A stretch of 64,000 bases of DNA. Source: Pseudodesulfovibrio sp. Its GTDB lineage: Bacteria > Desulfobacterota > Desulfovibrionia > Desulfovibrionales > Desulfovibrionaceae. Shown piece by piece: positions 17,311 through 26,078 of the stretch. Numbering within the stretch: the first letter of the stretch is position 1; every line of letters begins with the position of its first letter. The notes under the pieces were generated by a model. It did not search any database. It saw only the letters and a program-made list of their open reading frames with translations, and was not told the DNA's origin. The stretch covers positions 1 to 64,000 of the forward strand of contig JAEINO010000005.1 of the NCBI GenBank assembly GCA_016342345.1, written 5' to 3'. The position numbers were made by a program, and so were the translations under genes.

Positions 17311-18051
17311 CTAGTTCTCCTTCCTTTCCTTGAATACACCCAACGGATAGTAGGGAATGAGCTCTTCTTCGATCCGTTTCATGGAGTTCAAGGGACTCAA
17401 CTTCCAGTTGGTCGGGCACGGTGACAGCACTTCAATGACCGAATAACCTTCACCATTTATCTGTGCCTCAAGACCATTCTTGATGTACTTTTTCAGTTTG
17501 TTGATATTCTTGGGAGAAGTCACAGCACCACGAGCGGCAAAGGCCACATCGAATTGACTGGCTACCAGTTCCGGGAACTTGAGGGGATTACCTGTGATTT
17601 CACAATCACGGCCCAGAGGCGAAGTAGTCGTCACCTGTCCAGGCATGGTTGTCCAGCTCATTTGTCCACCGGTCATACCGTAGTTGGTATTGTTGATGGC
17701 AACCATGGTGAAGTTCTCATTGCGATAAGCCGCATTGATTGTTTCAGCAATTCCGATGCTGTAGGCATCTCCATCGCCCTGATATGCGACAATGGTATTT
17801 TCAGGCTGAACCCGTTTCATGCCTGTGGCAACGGCAGAAGCACGACCGTGTGGACAATGCAATCTGTCGGTCACCAGTCCTCCACCCAGCAGGCTGGAAC
17901 AGCCAACGCCAAGAGCAAAGATAAGGTTCTGGTCCTGCTCCAACTCTTCGAGGCATTCCGCTATGAGCCTGATCACGATGCCATGGCCGCAACCGGGACA
18001 AAATGACATCGGGTTATCAATGATGGCAGGCACTTTTCTCGCTTTAGCCAT
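17311..18051 (-). CDS. 2-oxoacid:ferredoxin oxidoreductase, beta (TPP) subunit
   Basis: 246 residues. N-terminal FCPGCGHG at 17-24, and the thiamine diphosphate motif GDGDAYSIG at 92-100 ending in the AINNTNYGMTGGQ segment. It carries the TPP and proximal cluster chemistry. The start ATG overlaps the alpha stop (TAATG), so the two are translationally coupled. Length matches VorA/KorB subunits. Substrate choice cannot be read directly from the sequence; the neighbouring phosphotransbutyrylase and butyrate kinase favour branched or C4 acyl-CoA products. Confidence 0.9.
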   Translation of the reverse strand: MAKARKVPAIIDNPMSFCPGCGHGIVIRLIAECLEELEQDQNLIFALGVGCSSLLGGGLVTDRLHCPHGRASAVATGMKRVQPENTIVAYQGDGDAYSIGIAETINAAYRNENFTMVAINNTNYGMTGGQMSWTTMPGQVTTTSPLGRDCEITGNPLKFPELVASQFDVAFAARGAVTSPKNINKLKKYIKNGLEAQINGEGYSVIEVLSPCPTNWKLSPLNSMKRIEEELIPYYPLGVFKERKEN

Positions 18052-19112
18052 TAGTAAGCCTCCTTGATCTCGCCACTGATAATCTTGTGCAACCCTTCCT
18101 TGGTGAATTTCATGGAAGGAATGCCGTACACACAGGGAAGGCAGAACGTGGGTACGTTGCGATCCTTGATTACTTTCTTGATAGTCAGAGCGACATCATC
18201 AATGAGTTGCCCAGTGGCATTGGCTTCAACCGAGATGAGACCTTTCACATCCTTGTTGACGTTTTCAAAGGCCTTCTCCGGGAACGGCCAGGTCGTGATG
18301 GGACGAATAAATCCGACCTTGTGACCTTCAGCTCTCAATTCCTTGACGGCACCTTGCACGGAACGTCCGGGCAGTCCAAAAGCAACGAACACGTAGTCCG
18401 CATCTTCCAGCCCTTCTTCTTCCCAACGCTGTTCTTCGGCCTTGATGGCTTCGTGCTTCTTGTTCAGCTCGACAGCTTCATCCATGGAATTGCGATCAAA
18501 GATGCCAATTTTCTTGTAGGTATATTTACCGTCAAATCCCCAAGGGTGCTTTTTCGGCTCAATGAAATCGGGCAATTCGCACGGTTCCATCATCTGGCCA
18601 AGGGCACCTTCAGTCATCATGACAGTGACAATCCTGTATTTTTCAGCCAGCTCGTAAGCAGTGGCCATGAGGTCGACTGCTTCCTGAATACTGCCGGGAC
18701 ACAGAACGATGCAACGATAGTCACCGTTGCCGCCACCACGAGTCTCACGATGGTAGTCGCACTGGGCGGAATACAAGGTGCCAAGGCCATTGCCGTACCG
18801 CACGACGTTGATGACAACGCATGCCAGCTCTTCATCCGAAATGCAGGAAATACCTTCCTGCTTGAGGCTAATGCCGGGACCGGATGAAGCTGTCAGAGCA
18901 CGAACACCACACGCGGCAGCACCCATAACCATATTGATGCCTGCAAGTTCACTTTCCGCCTGGACAAAACTGGCACCCACTTCGGGCAGACGCTTGGACA
19001 GGTATTCCATGATCTCCGTGGAAGGAGTGATGGGGTAACCTGCATACAGCTTGATTCCAGCTCTCACCGCAGCTTCGGCAATTGCAATATTTCCCTTTAT
19101 CATGTCGCCCAT
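18051..19112 (-). CDS. 2-oxoacid:ferredoxin oxidoreductase, alpha subunit (VorB-like)
   Basis: 353 residues. KGNIAIAEAAVRAG, the YPITPSTEIMEYL loop and EAESELAGINM-type segment (here FVQAESELAGINMVMG) are alpha-subunit signatures; the central SSGPGISL and C-terminal FIRPITTWPFPEKAF are also typical. The size fits the VorB branch (about 350) rather than fused pyruvate enzymes. It follows the ferredoxin subunit by zero spacing (stop-start adjacent), so the four genes form one translational block. Confidence 0.9.
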   Translation of the reverse strand: MGDMIKGNIAIAEAAVRAGIKLYAGYPITPSTEIMEYLSKRLPEVGASFVQAESELAGINMVMGAAACGVRALTASSGPGISLKQEGISCISDEELACVVINVVRYGNGLGTLYSAQCDYHRETRGGGNGDYRCIVLCPGSIQEAVDLMATAYELAEKYRIVTVMMTEGALGQMMEPCELPDFIEPKKHPWGFDGKYTYKKIGIFDRNSMDEAVELNKKHEAIKAEEQRWEEEGLEDADYVFVAFGLPGRSVQGAVKELRAEGHKVGFIRPITTWPFPEKAFENVNKDVKGLISVEANATGQLIDDVALTIKKVIKDRNVPTFCLPCVYGIPSMKFTKEGLHKIISGEIKEAY

Positions 19113-19337
19113 TTAGTCCTCTCCTCCAGACTCGCCATTGTGCGAGATCTCGTACACTCCGTCAGGACACATTGTGTAGCAGATGCCACACTTGATGCAT
19201 TTGGCATCATCAACTTGTACAGGCTTGTAACCTGCACTGTTCAACCTGTCGGAAAAGGAAAGTGCTTCATTTGGACAGTGAGCAATGCACAGTCCGCATT
19301 CCTTGCATCTCTCTTCCTTGACTGTGATAACATCCAT
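19113..19337 (-). CDS. 2-oxoacid:ferredoxin oxidoreductase, delta (2x4Fe-4S) subunit
   Basis: 74 residues with two complete cysteine motifs, CKECGLCIAHCP and CIKCGICYTMCP. It is the ferredoxin-like delta subunit that passes electrons from the TPP centre to external ferredoxin. It is the first gene of the delta-alpha-beta-gamma block. Confidence 0.92.
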   Translation of the reverse strand: MDVITVKEERCKECGLCIAHCPNEALSFSDRLNSAGYKPVQVDDAKCIKCGICYTMCPDGVYEISHNGESGGED

Positions 19338-19383
19338 AATTGGTTCAAACCTCTATGTTATATAATTAAAACAGCGAACTTTT

Positions 19384-20658
19384 CTAGTTAGCTGCCTTTT
19401 CAACCATCTTTGAAAGACTCTTCTTGTACTTGAACGTGAGCAACGCACTGATAACACCAACAACGGACATCACGATGTCGTAAGTAAAGATCATGGTGTA
19501 GGCTTCGTTGCCATAGGTATCGATCCAGTTACCAAAGAGAATAAACTGGAACAGGTCAGGAGAGTAGCCGATGGCACAGACAATACCGCCGGTGATAGCC
19601 GCATACTTCAGGGGAATCTGCACTTCGGAAGGAACAGCGAACATGGCACCACGTGCGGTGAATACGAACGCGCTCAGCAACATCATCAAAGTAATGGCAA
19701 TGCCGATGGCAGTATGTTCAGGCAGGAACATGATGGTCAGAATCACGCCAATGCATGCGAGCCAGGAGGCAAGCAGGACCTTGGTGACGGAATTCATCTT
19801 ATCGCCCAAATAACCACCGACCGGGCACAAAAAGAATCTGAGACCATAGGTTCTGATAATGGCAAGCCCACCGGAGAAAACCACGGAGACACCGAGAACA
19901 TTGGTGAAGTAAGGTGTGAAGTAAGACAGGGAACAGTACAGAGTATAGGTAGAAAATACGGCAATACCTGCGAACCAAGTACCAGGACACTTCAGAACGA
20001 GGAAGAAATCCTTAAGGGTGATCTTGTCAGAAGCTTTGCCGGAAGCAGATTCACTTTTTTCCTTTTTGGGATCGTCAATGAGATAATACAGAACCGCTGT
20101 GCAAAGAACACCACACACTGCGAAGAAGATCAGAACAGCCTTGAAACCAAAGATTTCATTCGCATATTTGGCGAAAATGACCAAAGCAATGGCGTTGACA
20201 ATGGTGCTGCCAATGCCAGCAAAAGACTCGGCAAAACCAAAAACCTTACCCTGTTTGGATTCATCAACCAGAGAGCGAACAATCTTGATATGTGCGGGGA
20301 AAAGCAGGAACAATCCGGTCACTGCCAAGCCAGCAAACACAAAGATAGAAAAACCGTAGTTAAGATTGAAAGCCCACAGGAGAGACAACATGGACGTTCC
20401 GAACAAACCAGCAAGATATACCAACTTGTGATTGTACTTGTCCGAAATGATACCGCCAATGGGGGCACCAGCAATGTTACCTATGCCGAAGATGGCAACC
20501 AGTGTACCGAGTTGTGCATTGGTCGCATCCAGTGCGTGCAACGTGGTATCATAGAATACGTACTGCACGAATGGAACTGCGTAGGTAATGGCATACCCCA
20601 TGCCAATAAAGAAGAGGACAATAAACGTTTTTACGTTAAATCCTTTAGCTTCCTGCAT
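19384..20658 (-). CDS. Major facilitator superfamily transporter
   Basis: 424 residues from the ATG at 20658, with GAGGAGAA upstream. Twelve hydrophobic segments; the loop after helix 2 reads GGIISDKYNHK, the MFS signature, and the equivalent later loop reads GGYLGDKMNS. Position between the acyl-phosphate enzymes and the 2-oxoacid oxidoreductase suggests uptake of the organic acid substrate or export of the acid product. The family alone does not define the substrate. Confidence 0.85.
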   Translation of the reverse strand: MQEAKGFNVKTFIVLFFIGMGYAITYAVPFVQYVFYDTTLHALDATNAQLGTLVAIFGIGNIAGAPIGGIISDKYNHKLVYLAGLFGTSMLSLLWAFNLNYGFSIFVFAGLAVTGLFLLFPAHIKIVRSLVDESKQGKVFGFAESFAGIGSTIVNAIALVIFAKYANEIFGFKAVLIFFAVCGVLCTAVLYYLIDDPKKEKSESASGKASDKITLKDFFLVLKCPGTWFAGIAVFSTYTLYCSLSYFTPYFTNVLGVSVVFSGGLAIIRTYGLRFFLCPVGGYLGDKMNSVTKVLLASWLACIGVILTIMFLPEHTAIGIAITLMMLLSAFVFTARGAMFAVPSEVQIPLKYAAITGGIVCAIGYSPDLFQFILFGNWIDTYGNEAYTMIFTYDIVMSVVGVISALLTFKYKKSLSKMVEKAAN

Positions 20659-20692
20659 CAATTTCTCCTCATGTTAAAGAATAGTTAAACCT

Positions 20693-21589
20693 CTAGGACT
20701 GTGCCAAAAGGCAGGCGAGAGCAATGGAATTGATCTTCACCTCTGCGGTGTCCGAGCGAGACCCGAGCACCACAGGATGAGTCGTTCCGAGCACAACTCC
20801 TGCCCATTTCGCTTTGCTGAGAGTCAACCAGGATTTGCCAAGTGCATTCCCGGTCTCGATGTTGGGAGCGAGGATCAGATCAACCTCGCCACTGATTTTG
20901 CTGGCAATCCCCTTGTGCTCTGCGGCATGGCGATCAAAAGCCACGTCAAAAGCAATCGGCCCTTCGATGACACAATTCGGGAGTTCACCCTTTCCGGACA
21001 TCTTTACCAACATATCCGCATCAACAGATGCCTGAATTTTGGGATGGACGGTTTCACTCGCGGTCAATGCGGCAACATTGGGACAATCCATGCCAAGCCG
21101 CTTCATAGCCCCAAGGGCATTGACGAGAATTGCCTGTTTCTGTTCCAAAACAGGGGCAGTATTAATGCCGCTATCGCTACAATAAATCAGCTTGTGATAT
21201 TCCTTGAGTTCATAGACGGCCAAGGCACTAATAAGGCCCCCACTTCGCAGGCCGGTTTCCTTGTTCAGAATGGCACGCATGTAAGTGGTGGTGCTGATAA
21301 CGCCCTTCATGAGCACATCAGCCTGACCGGATTTGACGATTTCCACGGCCACAGCAGCGCATTCGTCCGTATCTTCACAGGCGACCAGTTCAAAATCAGT
21401 CAGACCGACCTCGGCTGCCAGATCACGAACCTTTTTTTCATTGCCAACCAGAATCGGACGCATGAATCCCATATCAACAGCCAGCTTGACAGCATGCAGC
21501 AATTCCGCGTCCTGGGCTGCGGCCACACAGACTTTGTACTGTCTACCGGATTTGGCTTTTGCGATTAATTCATTGAAATCTTTCAACAC
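20693..21589 (-). CDS. ptb: Phosphate butyryltransferase (Ptb-like)
   Basis: 298 residues from a GTG at 21589 behind GTGGAGAA. Family segments include DVLMKGVISTTTYMRAIL, SDSGINTAP and GPIAFDVAFD, as in phosphotransbutyrylases and phosphotransacetylases; the length of about 300 and pairing with a butyrate kinase favour Ptb. It converts an acyl-CoA and Pi to acyl phosphate and CoA. It follows the kinase gene by 21 nt. Confidence 0.85.
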   Translation of the reverse strand: MLKDFNELIAKAKSGRQYKVCVAAAQDAELLHAVKLAVDMGFMRPILVGNEKKVRDLAAEVGLTDFELVACEDTDECAAVAVEIVKSGQADVLMKGVISTTTYMRAILNKETGLRSGGLISALAVYELKEYHKLIYCSDSGINTAPVLEQKQAILVNALGAMKRLGMDCPNVAALTASETVHPKIQASVDADMLVKMSGKGELPNCVIEGPIAFDVAFDRHAAEHKGIASKISGEVDLILAPNIETGNALGKSWLTLSKAKWAGVVLGTTHPVVLGSRSDTAEVKINSIALACLLAQS

Positions 21590-21610
21590 AGCAAATTCTC
21601 CACTTACGTG

Positions 21611-22669
21611 TTAATATGTTTTTACTTTTTCGGTTCCGTTCATCACTCGAAGCGCACCGAGTGCCAGAGCCGTCATTTCCTTTTCTCCGGGAATGACCTC
21701 GAATTTTGCCAGATAGCGGACCCTCTCCTTGAGCTTTTTGACAATCAGATCGGAGTGCGCAATGCCTCCGGTAATGATAATGCGATCCACATCACCGCAA
21801 AGAGCTGCGCCATACATGGCAATTTCCTTGGCCGTCTGATAAACGAAGGCATCCAGTATCATCACGACCTTTTTGTCATTGGTCAGATACCGGTTTTCTA
21901 TTTCCATCATGTCCTTGGTGCCGAGGTAGTCAAACATGCCAGCCTTGGTGCTGATCTTGTCCACCATCTCCTTGCATGTGTATTTTCCGCTGTAACAAAG
22001 TTCAACCAGTGGAAAGCTCGGCAGGCCACCACACCGCTCAGGAGAAAACGGACCATCGCAACGGCCGCCACTCCCATCAATCATGTTTCCCTTGAGATGC
22101 GCGGCAATCGATATTCCCGATCCCAAATGCGCAACGATGAAATTGAAATCCTGATATTCTCCATTGAGACGCTGAGCGGTCTCACGGCAAACAGCTTTCT
22201 GATTGAGGGCGTGCATCCAACTGGATCGTTCCAAATCCGAAATTCCGGAAATTTTGGCGATGTCGAGGAATTCGTCCACGGATACGGGGTCCACGATGAA
22301 TGCAGGAACATCAATGGAGCTTGCGATGTCCTTGGCAATAACCGGTCCGAGATTTGAGGGATGTTCACCGTTGATGGCCTTACGCAAATCACCTATCATT
22401 GCGTCATTCACTTCATAAGTGCCACCTTCAACTGGCTTGAGCAGACCACCTCGTCCGACCACACAATCAAAATCCTCAAGCATATATCCATTTTTCAGCA
22501 GTATCTCGACGATAACGTCCTTGCGATAGCGAAATTGGTCAAACACAGTATCAAAGTCATGCAACTCGGATTCCTTGTGTATGACATTCTCGCTGAAAAG
22601 CTCCTCCTGGTTGTTGAAAACAGCGATTTTGGTGGACGTTCCCCCGGGGTTGATGGCGAGTATCTTCAC
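21611..22669 (-). CDS. buk: Butyrate kinase (Buk-like)
   Basis: 352 residues of the acetate/sugar kinase fold: N-terminal INPGGTSTKIAVF phosphate motif, VVGRGG, HLGSGISIAAH, SGGRCDGPFSPERCGGLP and the C-terminal GGIAHS adenosine motif. The length and the RCDGPF signature are those of butyrate/branched-chain fatty acid kinases rather than acetate kinase. It makes ATP from an acyl phosphate. Ptb and Buk together give substrate-level phosphorylation from the acyl-CoA made by the downstream oxidoreductase. Confidence 0.88.
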   Translation of the reverse strand: MKILAINPGGTSTKIAVFNNQEELFSENVIHKESELHDFDTVFDQFRYRKDVIVEILLKNGYMLEDFDCVVGRGGLLKPVEGGTYEVNDAMIGDLRKAINGEHPSNLGPVIAKDIASSIDVPAFIVDPVSVDEFLDIAKISGISDLERSSWMHALNQKAVCRETAQRLNGEYQDFNFIVAHLGSGISIAAHLKGNMIDGSGGRCDGPFSPERCGGLPSFPLVELCYSGKYTCKEMVDKISTKAGMFDYLGTKDMMEIENRYLTNDKKVVMILDAFVYQTAKEIAMYGAALCGDVDRIIITGGIAHSDLIVKKLKERVRYLAKFEVIPGEKEMTALALGALRVMNGTEKVKTY

Positions 22670-22714
22670 AATTATTTCTCTTCAATTTTGCTGTTATTCG
22701 ATGCGACGTGATGC

Positions 22715-23467
22715 CTAAACCAATTCCATTATTTCACTCGTAACCTGCTTCAATCTGGCTACGACATTCTCAATATTAATATGCTGTATGCGCTGGGATG
22801 GGCCGGAAACACTCATGGCCGCGATGGTCTCTCCTTTCTTGTTGAAAACGGGAACCCCCACGCATATAAGGCCGACTTCCTGCTCTTCATTATCAAGGGC
22901 ATATCCATCGCGTTTGACCTTTGCCAATTCCGTAATCAGCTCGTCGTAACTGCCAATGGTATTCGGAGAATATTTCTTGAATTCATAGGTCTTCAGATTC
23001 TCGCTGGATATGTCCGAAGAAAAGGCGAGCAAACTCTTGCCAACCGAAGAACAATAACAATCATTCTTAGAACCCACCTGCGGACTGACAGACAGGACAT
23101 TGTCAACCGCATCTTCCTTGACAACGACAACGCTCTGGTATGGTCCGGATATTGTCCTATCCAGGACAGATACGTTGATCGTCTCCTTAAATTCCATATT
23201 CAATTGCTTGGCGAACGGGACAAAAACGTCATAGAGCGTGATTTTGTTGGCCATGGAAAACAAGCTGACTCCCAGTGTGTATTTGCCCGTTTCCGGGTCC
23301 TGCTGCACAAAGTGCCTGTCTTCCAGCGTGGCAAGGGTACGAAAAATAGTACTTTTGTAAATACCCATATCCTTGCTGATGGTTGATATTCCAACAGGCC
23401 CTTTTTGGTTGTTTATATACAAAAGGACATCAAGTGCTCTTGCCACAGCGTTAATTATATTAGACAT
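22715..23467 (-). CDS. IclR-family transcriptional regulator
   Basis: 250 residues. N-terminal winged helix (VARALDVLLYI, GISTISKDMGIYKSTIFRTLATLE) and a C-terminal IclR effector domain (CYCSSVGKSLLAF, EEQEVGLICVGVPVF, AAMSVSGPSQRI). It lies inside the operon, 21 nt after the BCCT gene, and is the obvious pathway-specific regulator. A site resembling the E. coli IclR operator (TGGAA-N5-TTCYA) occurs upstream of the operon at 25194-25208. The effector is probably the organic acid substrate. Confidence 0.9.
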   Translation of the reverse strand: MSNIINAVARALDVLLYINNQKGPVGISTISKDMGIYKSTIFRTLATLEDRHFVQQDPETGKYTLGVSLFSMANKITLYDVFVPFAKQLNMEFKETINVSVLDRTISGPYQSVVVVKEDAVDNVLSVSPQVGSKNDCYCSSVGKSLLAFSSDISSENLKTYEFKKYSPNTIGSYDELITELAKVKRDGYALDNEEQEVGLICVGVPVFNKKGETIAAMSVSGPSQRIQHINIENVVARLKQVTSEIMELV

Positions 23468-23488
23468 TTTTCTCCCCTTCGTTTTTTA

Positions 23489-25054
23489 TTATTGGAGGGC
23501 GTCAAGCTGTTTTCGCATCTGGATAAGCTTTATCAAAGAAAACACGGAACCAATTATTACCAGAGTAATTGGCGCGCCTCCCAGGTAAGTGAGGGTCTTC
23601 ATGCCGTCGAGACCGGAAGATACCAACATGATGAATGCGAGGGTTCCTATCATTACTCCCCACGCAATCTTGAGAAACGCCGGTGCTTCCTGATTGTTTT
23701 CCGACAGGTTCTTTGTGGTCAGGGAAGCCATGGCGTTCGTCGTCGAATCTGCAGCTGTGATAAAGGAAATGAACACTACAAATAAGAAAACCGGGATAAT
23801 CAAATTGGCCAAAGGCAAATGCTCAAGCATGATGTAAACTGCGTCATCTATGCCGGTTGCAATACTTGCCTGAAGATTCACCCCACCTATAAGTTGCTGC
23901 CAGATTGCAGTACTGCTGAAAATAGATGCATGAACAAAAACACAGGCCATCGGCAAGATCACATTGACTGAAATGAATTCACGAACAGTGTATCCCTTGG
24001 CAATTCGCCCAAGAAACAATGCGGAAATCGGGGCCCATATCATATAGTTGGCAAATGAAAACACGGTCCATTTCTGAGGCCAGGAGTCAACGCGGAACGA
24101 ATCAGTAAACAAGCAGCGTTCAAAGAAATGACTCATGAAAGACCCGAAAGACTCAACACTGAAATCAAGTATGAAAACAGTCGGCCCCACAATGAAAACA
24201 ACCGCCATCAAACCGAACAACAGTTTCGCATTAAGCTCGGAAAGAATGCGCATCCCCTTCAGCACGCCACTGATGGATGAGACAATGCAAATCATCATCA
24301 CTACGGCGATGATGACACCCCAAGTTTGAGGAGCGCTTTGAATGAAAGGGAACATCCTTGAAAGCCCCCTGGACAGCATGAGCACACCGGTACCAAGTGA
24401 CGTTCCCATGCCCAATGCCAAGGCATAGAGAGATATGATGTCCACAGCCTTGCCCATGCCTCCGTTGGCCTTTTCTCCGAAAATCGGAAACAGGATGGAC
24501 CCCAGGCTGAACGGACGCTTCAGATTGTAATAACAAACCGCAAACACAAGCGCGGGCAAAGCATTGATGGAATAGGGGACAAGACCCCAATTCATATACA
24601 TGGAGGCAAGAGAAAATTTGGCTGAACCATATGTATTTGCTGCAAATCCAAGTGCCTGGGGGGGGGCAAGCATGTCCTGCAACGGTTCAACTATAGGCCA
24701 GAACAATATGTTGATCGCAATTGTAGTACACAGTGTTATTGAAAACCACTGCCACTTATTCAATATAGGTTTTGATTTTTTACCACCAATTATAATTCTT
24801 CCAAACTTTGAAAAATAAGCAACACTGATAACTATCAAACAGAACAAACCAGTAATAGAAAAAAGCCAGCTGAAATTCGCAAGAATAAACATTTGCCCTG
24901 TTGTAACAATTAATTTGAAAATGTCAGGCATAATCAAACCAACAACTACAGAAATGGTAATAAGAGTAAATGGTGTCCAGAATACAAAGTGATTTAATTC
25001 TTTATGTGTATTCAATTTGCTACAGTCTGTCGCTGGCATGCTTTCGGTATCCAA
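23489..25054 (-). CDS. Divergent BCCT-family transporter
   Basis: 521 residues from a TTG at 25054, chosen because AAGGAG lies 6 nt upstream; TTG 25072 is the alternative. Twelve membrane segments and BCCT landmarks are clear: PPQALG, YMNWGLVPYSINAL, VDIISLYALALGMGTSLG, FITAADSTTNAMASL. However, the helix-8 signature that is normally rich in Trp reads WTVFSFANYMIWAPISA and the usual GMGIG stretch before the EP motif reads TIAINILFWP. These residues form the trimethylammonium box in betaine and carnitine carriers, so a quaternary amine is an unlikely substrate. As first gene of the operon it probably imports the acid that the operon degrades. Confidence 0.8.
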   Translation of the reverse strand: MDTESMPATDCSKLNTHKELNHFVFWTPFTLITISVVVGLIMPDIFKLIVTTGQMFILANFSWLFSITGLFCLIVISVAYFSKFGRIIIGGKKSKPILNKWQWFSITLCTTIAINILFWPIVEPLQDMLAPPQALGFAANTYGSAKFSLASMYMNWGLVPYSINALPALVFAVCYYNLKRPFSLGSILFPIFGEKANGGMGKAVDIISLYALALGMGTSLGTGVLMLSRGLSRMFPFIQSAPQTWGVIIAVVMMICIVSSISGVLKGMRILSELNAKLLFGLMAVVFIVGPTVFILDFSVESFGSFMSHFFERCLFTDSFRVDSWPQKWTVFSFANYMIWAPISALFLGRIAKGYTVREFISVNVILPMACVFVHASIFSSTAIWQQLIGGVNLQASIATGIDDAVYIMLEHLPLANLIIPVFLFVVFISFITAADSTTNAMASLTTKNLSENNQEAPAFLKIAWGVMIGTLAFIMLVSSGLDGMKTLTYLGGAPITLVIIGSVFSLIKLIQMRKQLDALQ

Positions 25055-25181
25055 AACAATCTCCTTGAGCAATTTTCTTTAAATAACTAACAACGATAAT
25101 TATAATTTGAATTGTAAATTGCTATTTTATCCTTTCTTTATGCAATATGTTTATCTTTATTGTTGCTTGTTCAACACACTT

Positions 25182-25208
25182 CGTTCTACTGTGTGGAACG
25201 CCGTTCTA
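25182..25208. promoter_or_regulatory. IclR-like operator, three half-sites
   Basis: CGTTCTA (25182-25188), TGGAACG (25194-25200) and CGTTCTA (25202-25208) alternate in orientation. The inner pair forms the 15-mer TGGAACGCCGTTCTA, matching the form of the E. coli IclR site (TGGAAAT N ATTTCCA) at both ends. It lies about 130 nt upstream of the BCCT start. Confidence 0.5.
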
Positions 25209-25706
25209 TATTTTCGCGTTGCCCCTTTGCAATGCCCCATGCAAACAAACTAGTCAACCTGATTTATGGTTTTTGTAGAATGAATTTATTCTGATACAAG
25301 GCTTTCTGAATATCACAGGCATATAATTGAAAACAATTTCAGCAGATTAGAATGCATCGATCACGGCTGGAAGAATGCTTTTCAAAAGACAAACTTCCAG
25401 CCACCGGGACTGAAGGAGAACATCATAACAATGGGGGGAGGGACAAAAACAGATTCTACAATTCAAACTGAGCTTACATCATCCCCAAAAGTGAGGAAAT
25501 CGCTTTGGCATTTTAGTGAGAATCGTTCAAGTACAAAGAATAACAATTGAAGACCGATGCATGTCTCCTGTACGCTAGGATATGATTCTTTGAGACAGCA
25601 ACGCAGAAATCAGCCCTTATTCTTTGACAGGCCGTCTCTCCATGTGAGGAAAGGCACCAAGTGCGTGCAAAATATAACCGGAAAATCGGGATGATACAGA
25701 TTCCAA

Positions 25707-25743
25707 TCAGTCGCAGGCTTCTCAAGGTGAAGCCTGCGACTGA
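25707..25743. repeat. Perfect 15-bp stem-loop
   Basis: TCAGTCGCAGGCTTC pairs exactly with GAAGCCTGCGACTGA around a 7-nt loop. There is no T-run on either strand. It may be a transcript end or protein site; unassigned. Confidence 0.5.
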
Positions 25744-25909
25744 CATTAAAAAAGCTGTCTCTCTCATTGTCAAATGCAGAAAATTAGCAAGACAGCAAAC
25801 AGAATGAAAAAAACTACCCAAATGGCGCAAAGTTCAATCCCATGCAACCGAAACAATGCAGGACTCGCGATTGAACGGGCTGCTTTCCAGCAACCGGGGA
25901 TGCCGTTAG

Positions 25910-26061
25910 GGAAGCACTGCATAATTGCCCTCTGGCTTTGTTGCTGCAAAAAAATCAAACCCTAGCGTGCAGGAAGCACGCGTCAGTCTTGACTTTTTTG
26001 CGCGCCTTGCCAGCGAACAATTCTACAGCACTTCCTGAAGATTGAATTAATCAGCGTTTCC
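25910..26061. mobile_element. 152-bp MITE-like element with TTAG target duplication
   Basis: Ends are imperfect inverted repeats, GGAAGCACTGCATAATT at the left and, on the other strand, GGAAACGCTGATTAATT at the right (13 of 17 identical). TTAG flanks both sides (25906-25909, 26062-26065), fitting the YTAR duplication of IS5-group elements. There is no transposase inside. The right end is 17 nt from the stop of the response regulator gene at 26079. Confidence 0.6.
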
Positions 26062-26078
26062 TTAGCTTGTCACTTTGA

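Larger units (their letters stand above)
25055..26078. other. 1-kb intergenic region upstream of the catabolic operon
   Basis: No credible gene. It contains IclR-like half-sites (25182-25208), a 15-bp hairpin (25707-25743) and a small transposon-like element with target duplication (25910-26061), each listed separately. Between 25250 and 25700 I see nothing I can support. Confidence 0.5.

Noticed and set aside
19714-20688. 324-residue plus-strand frame
   Set aside because: Antisense to the MFS transporter; very hydrophilic composition typical of a reverse-complemented membrane protein.
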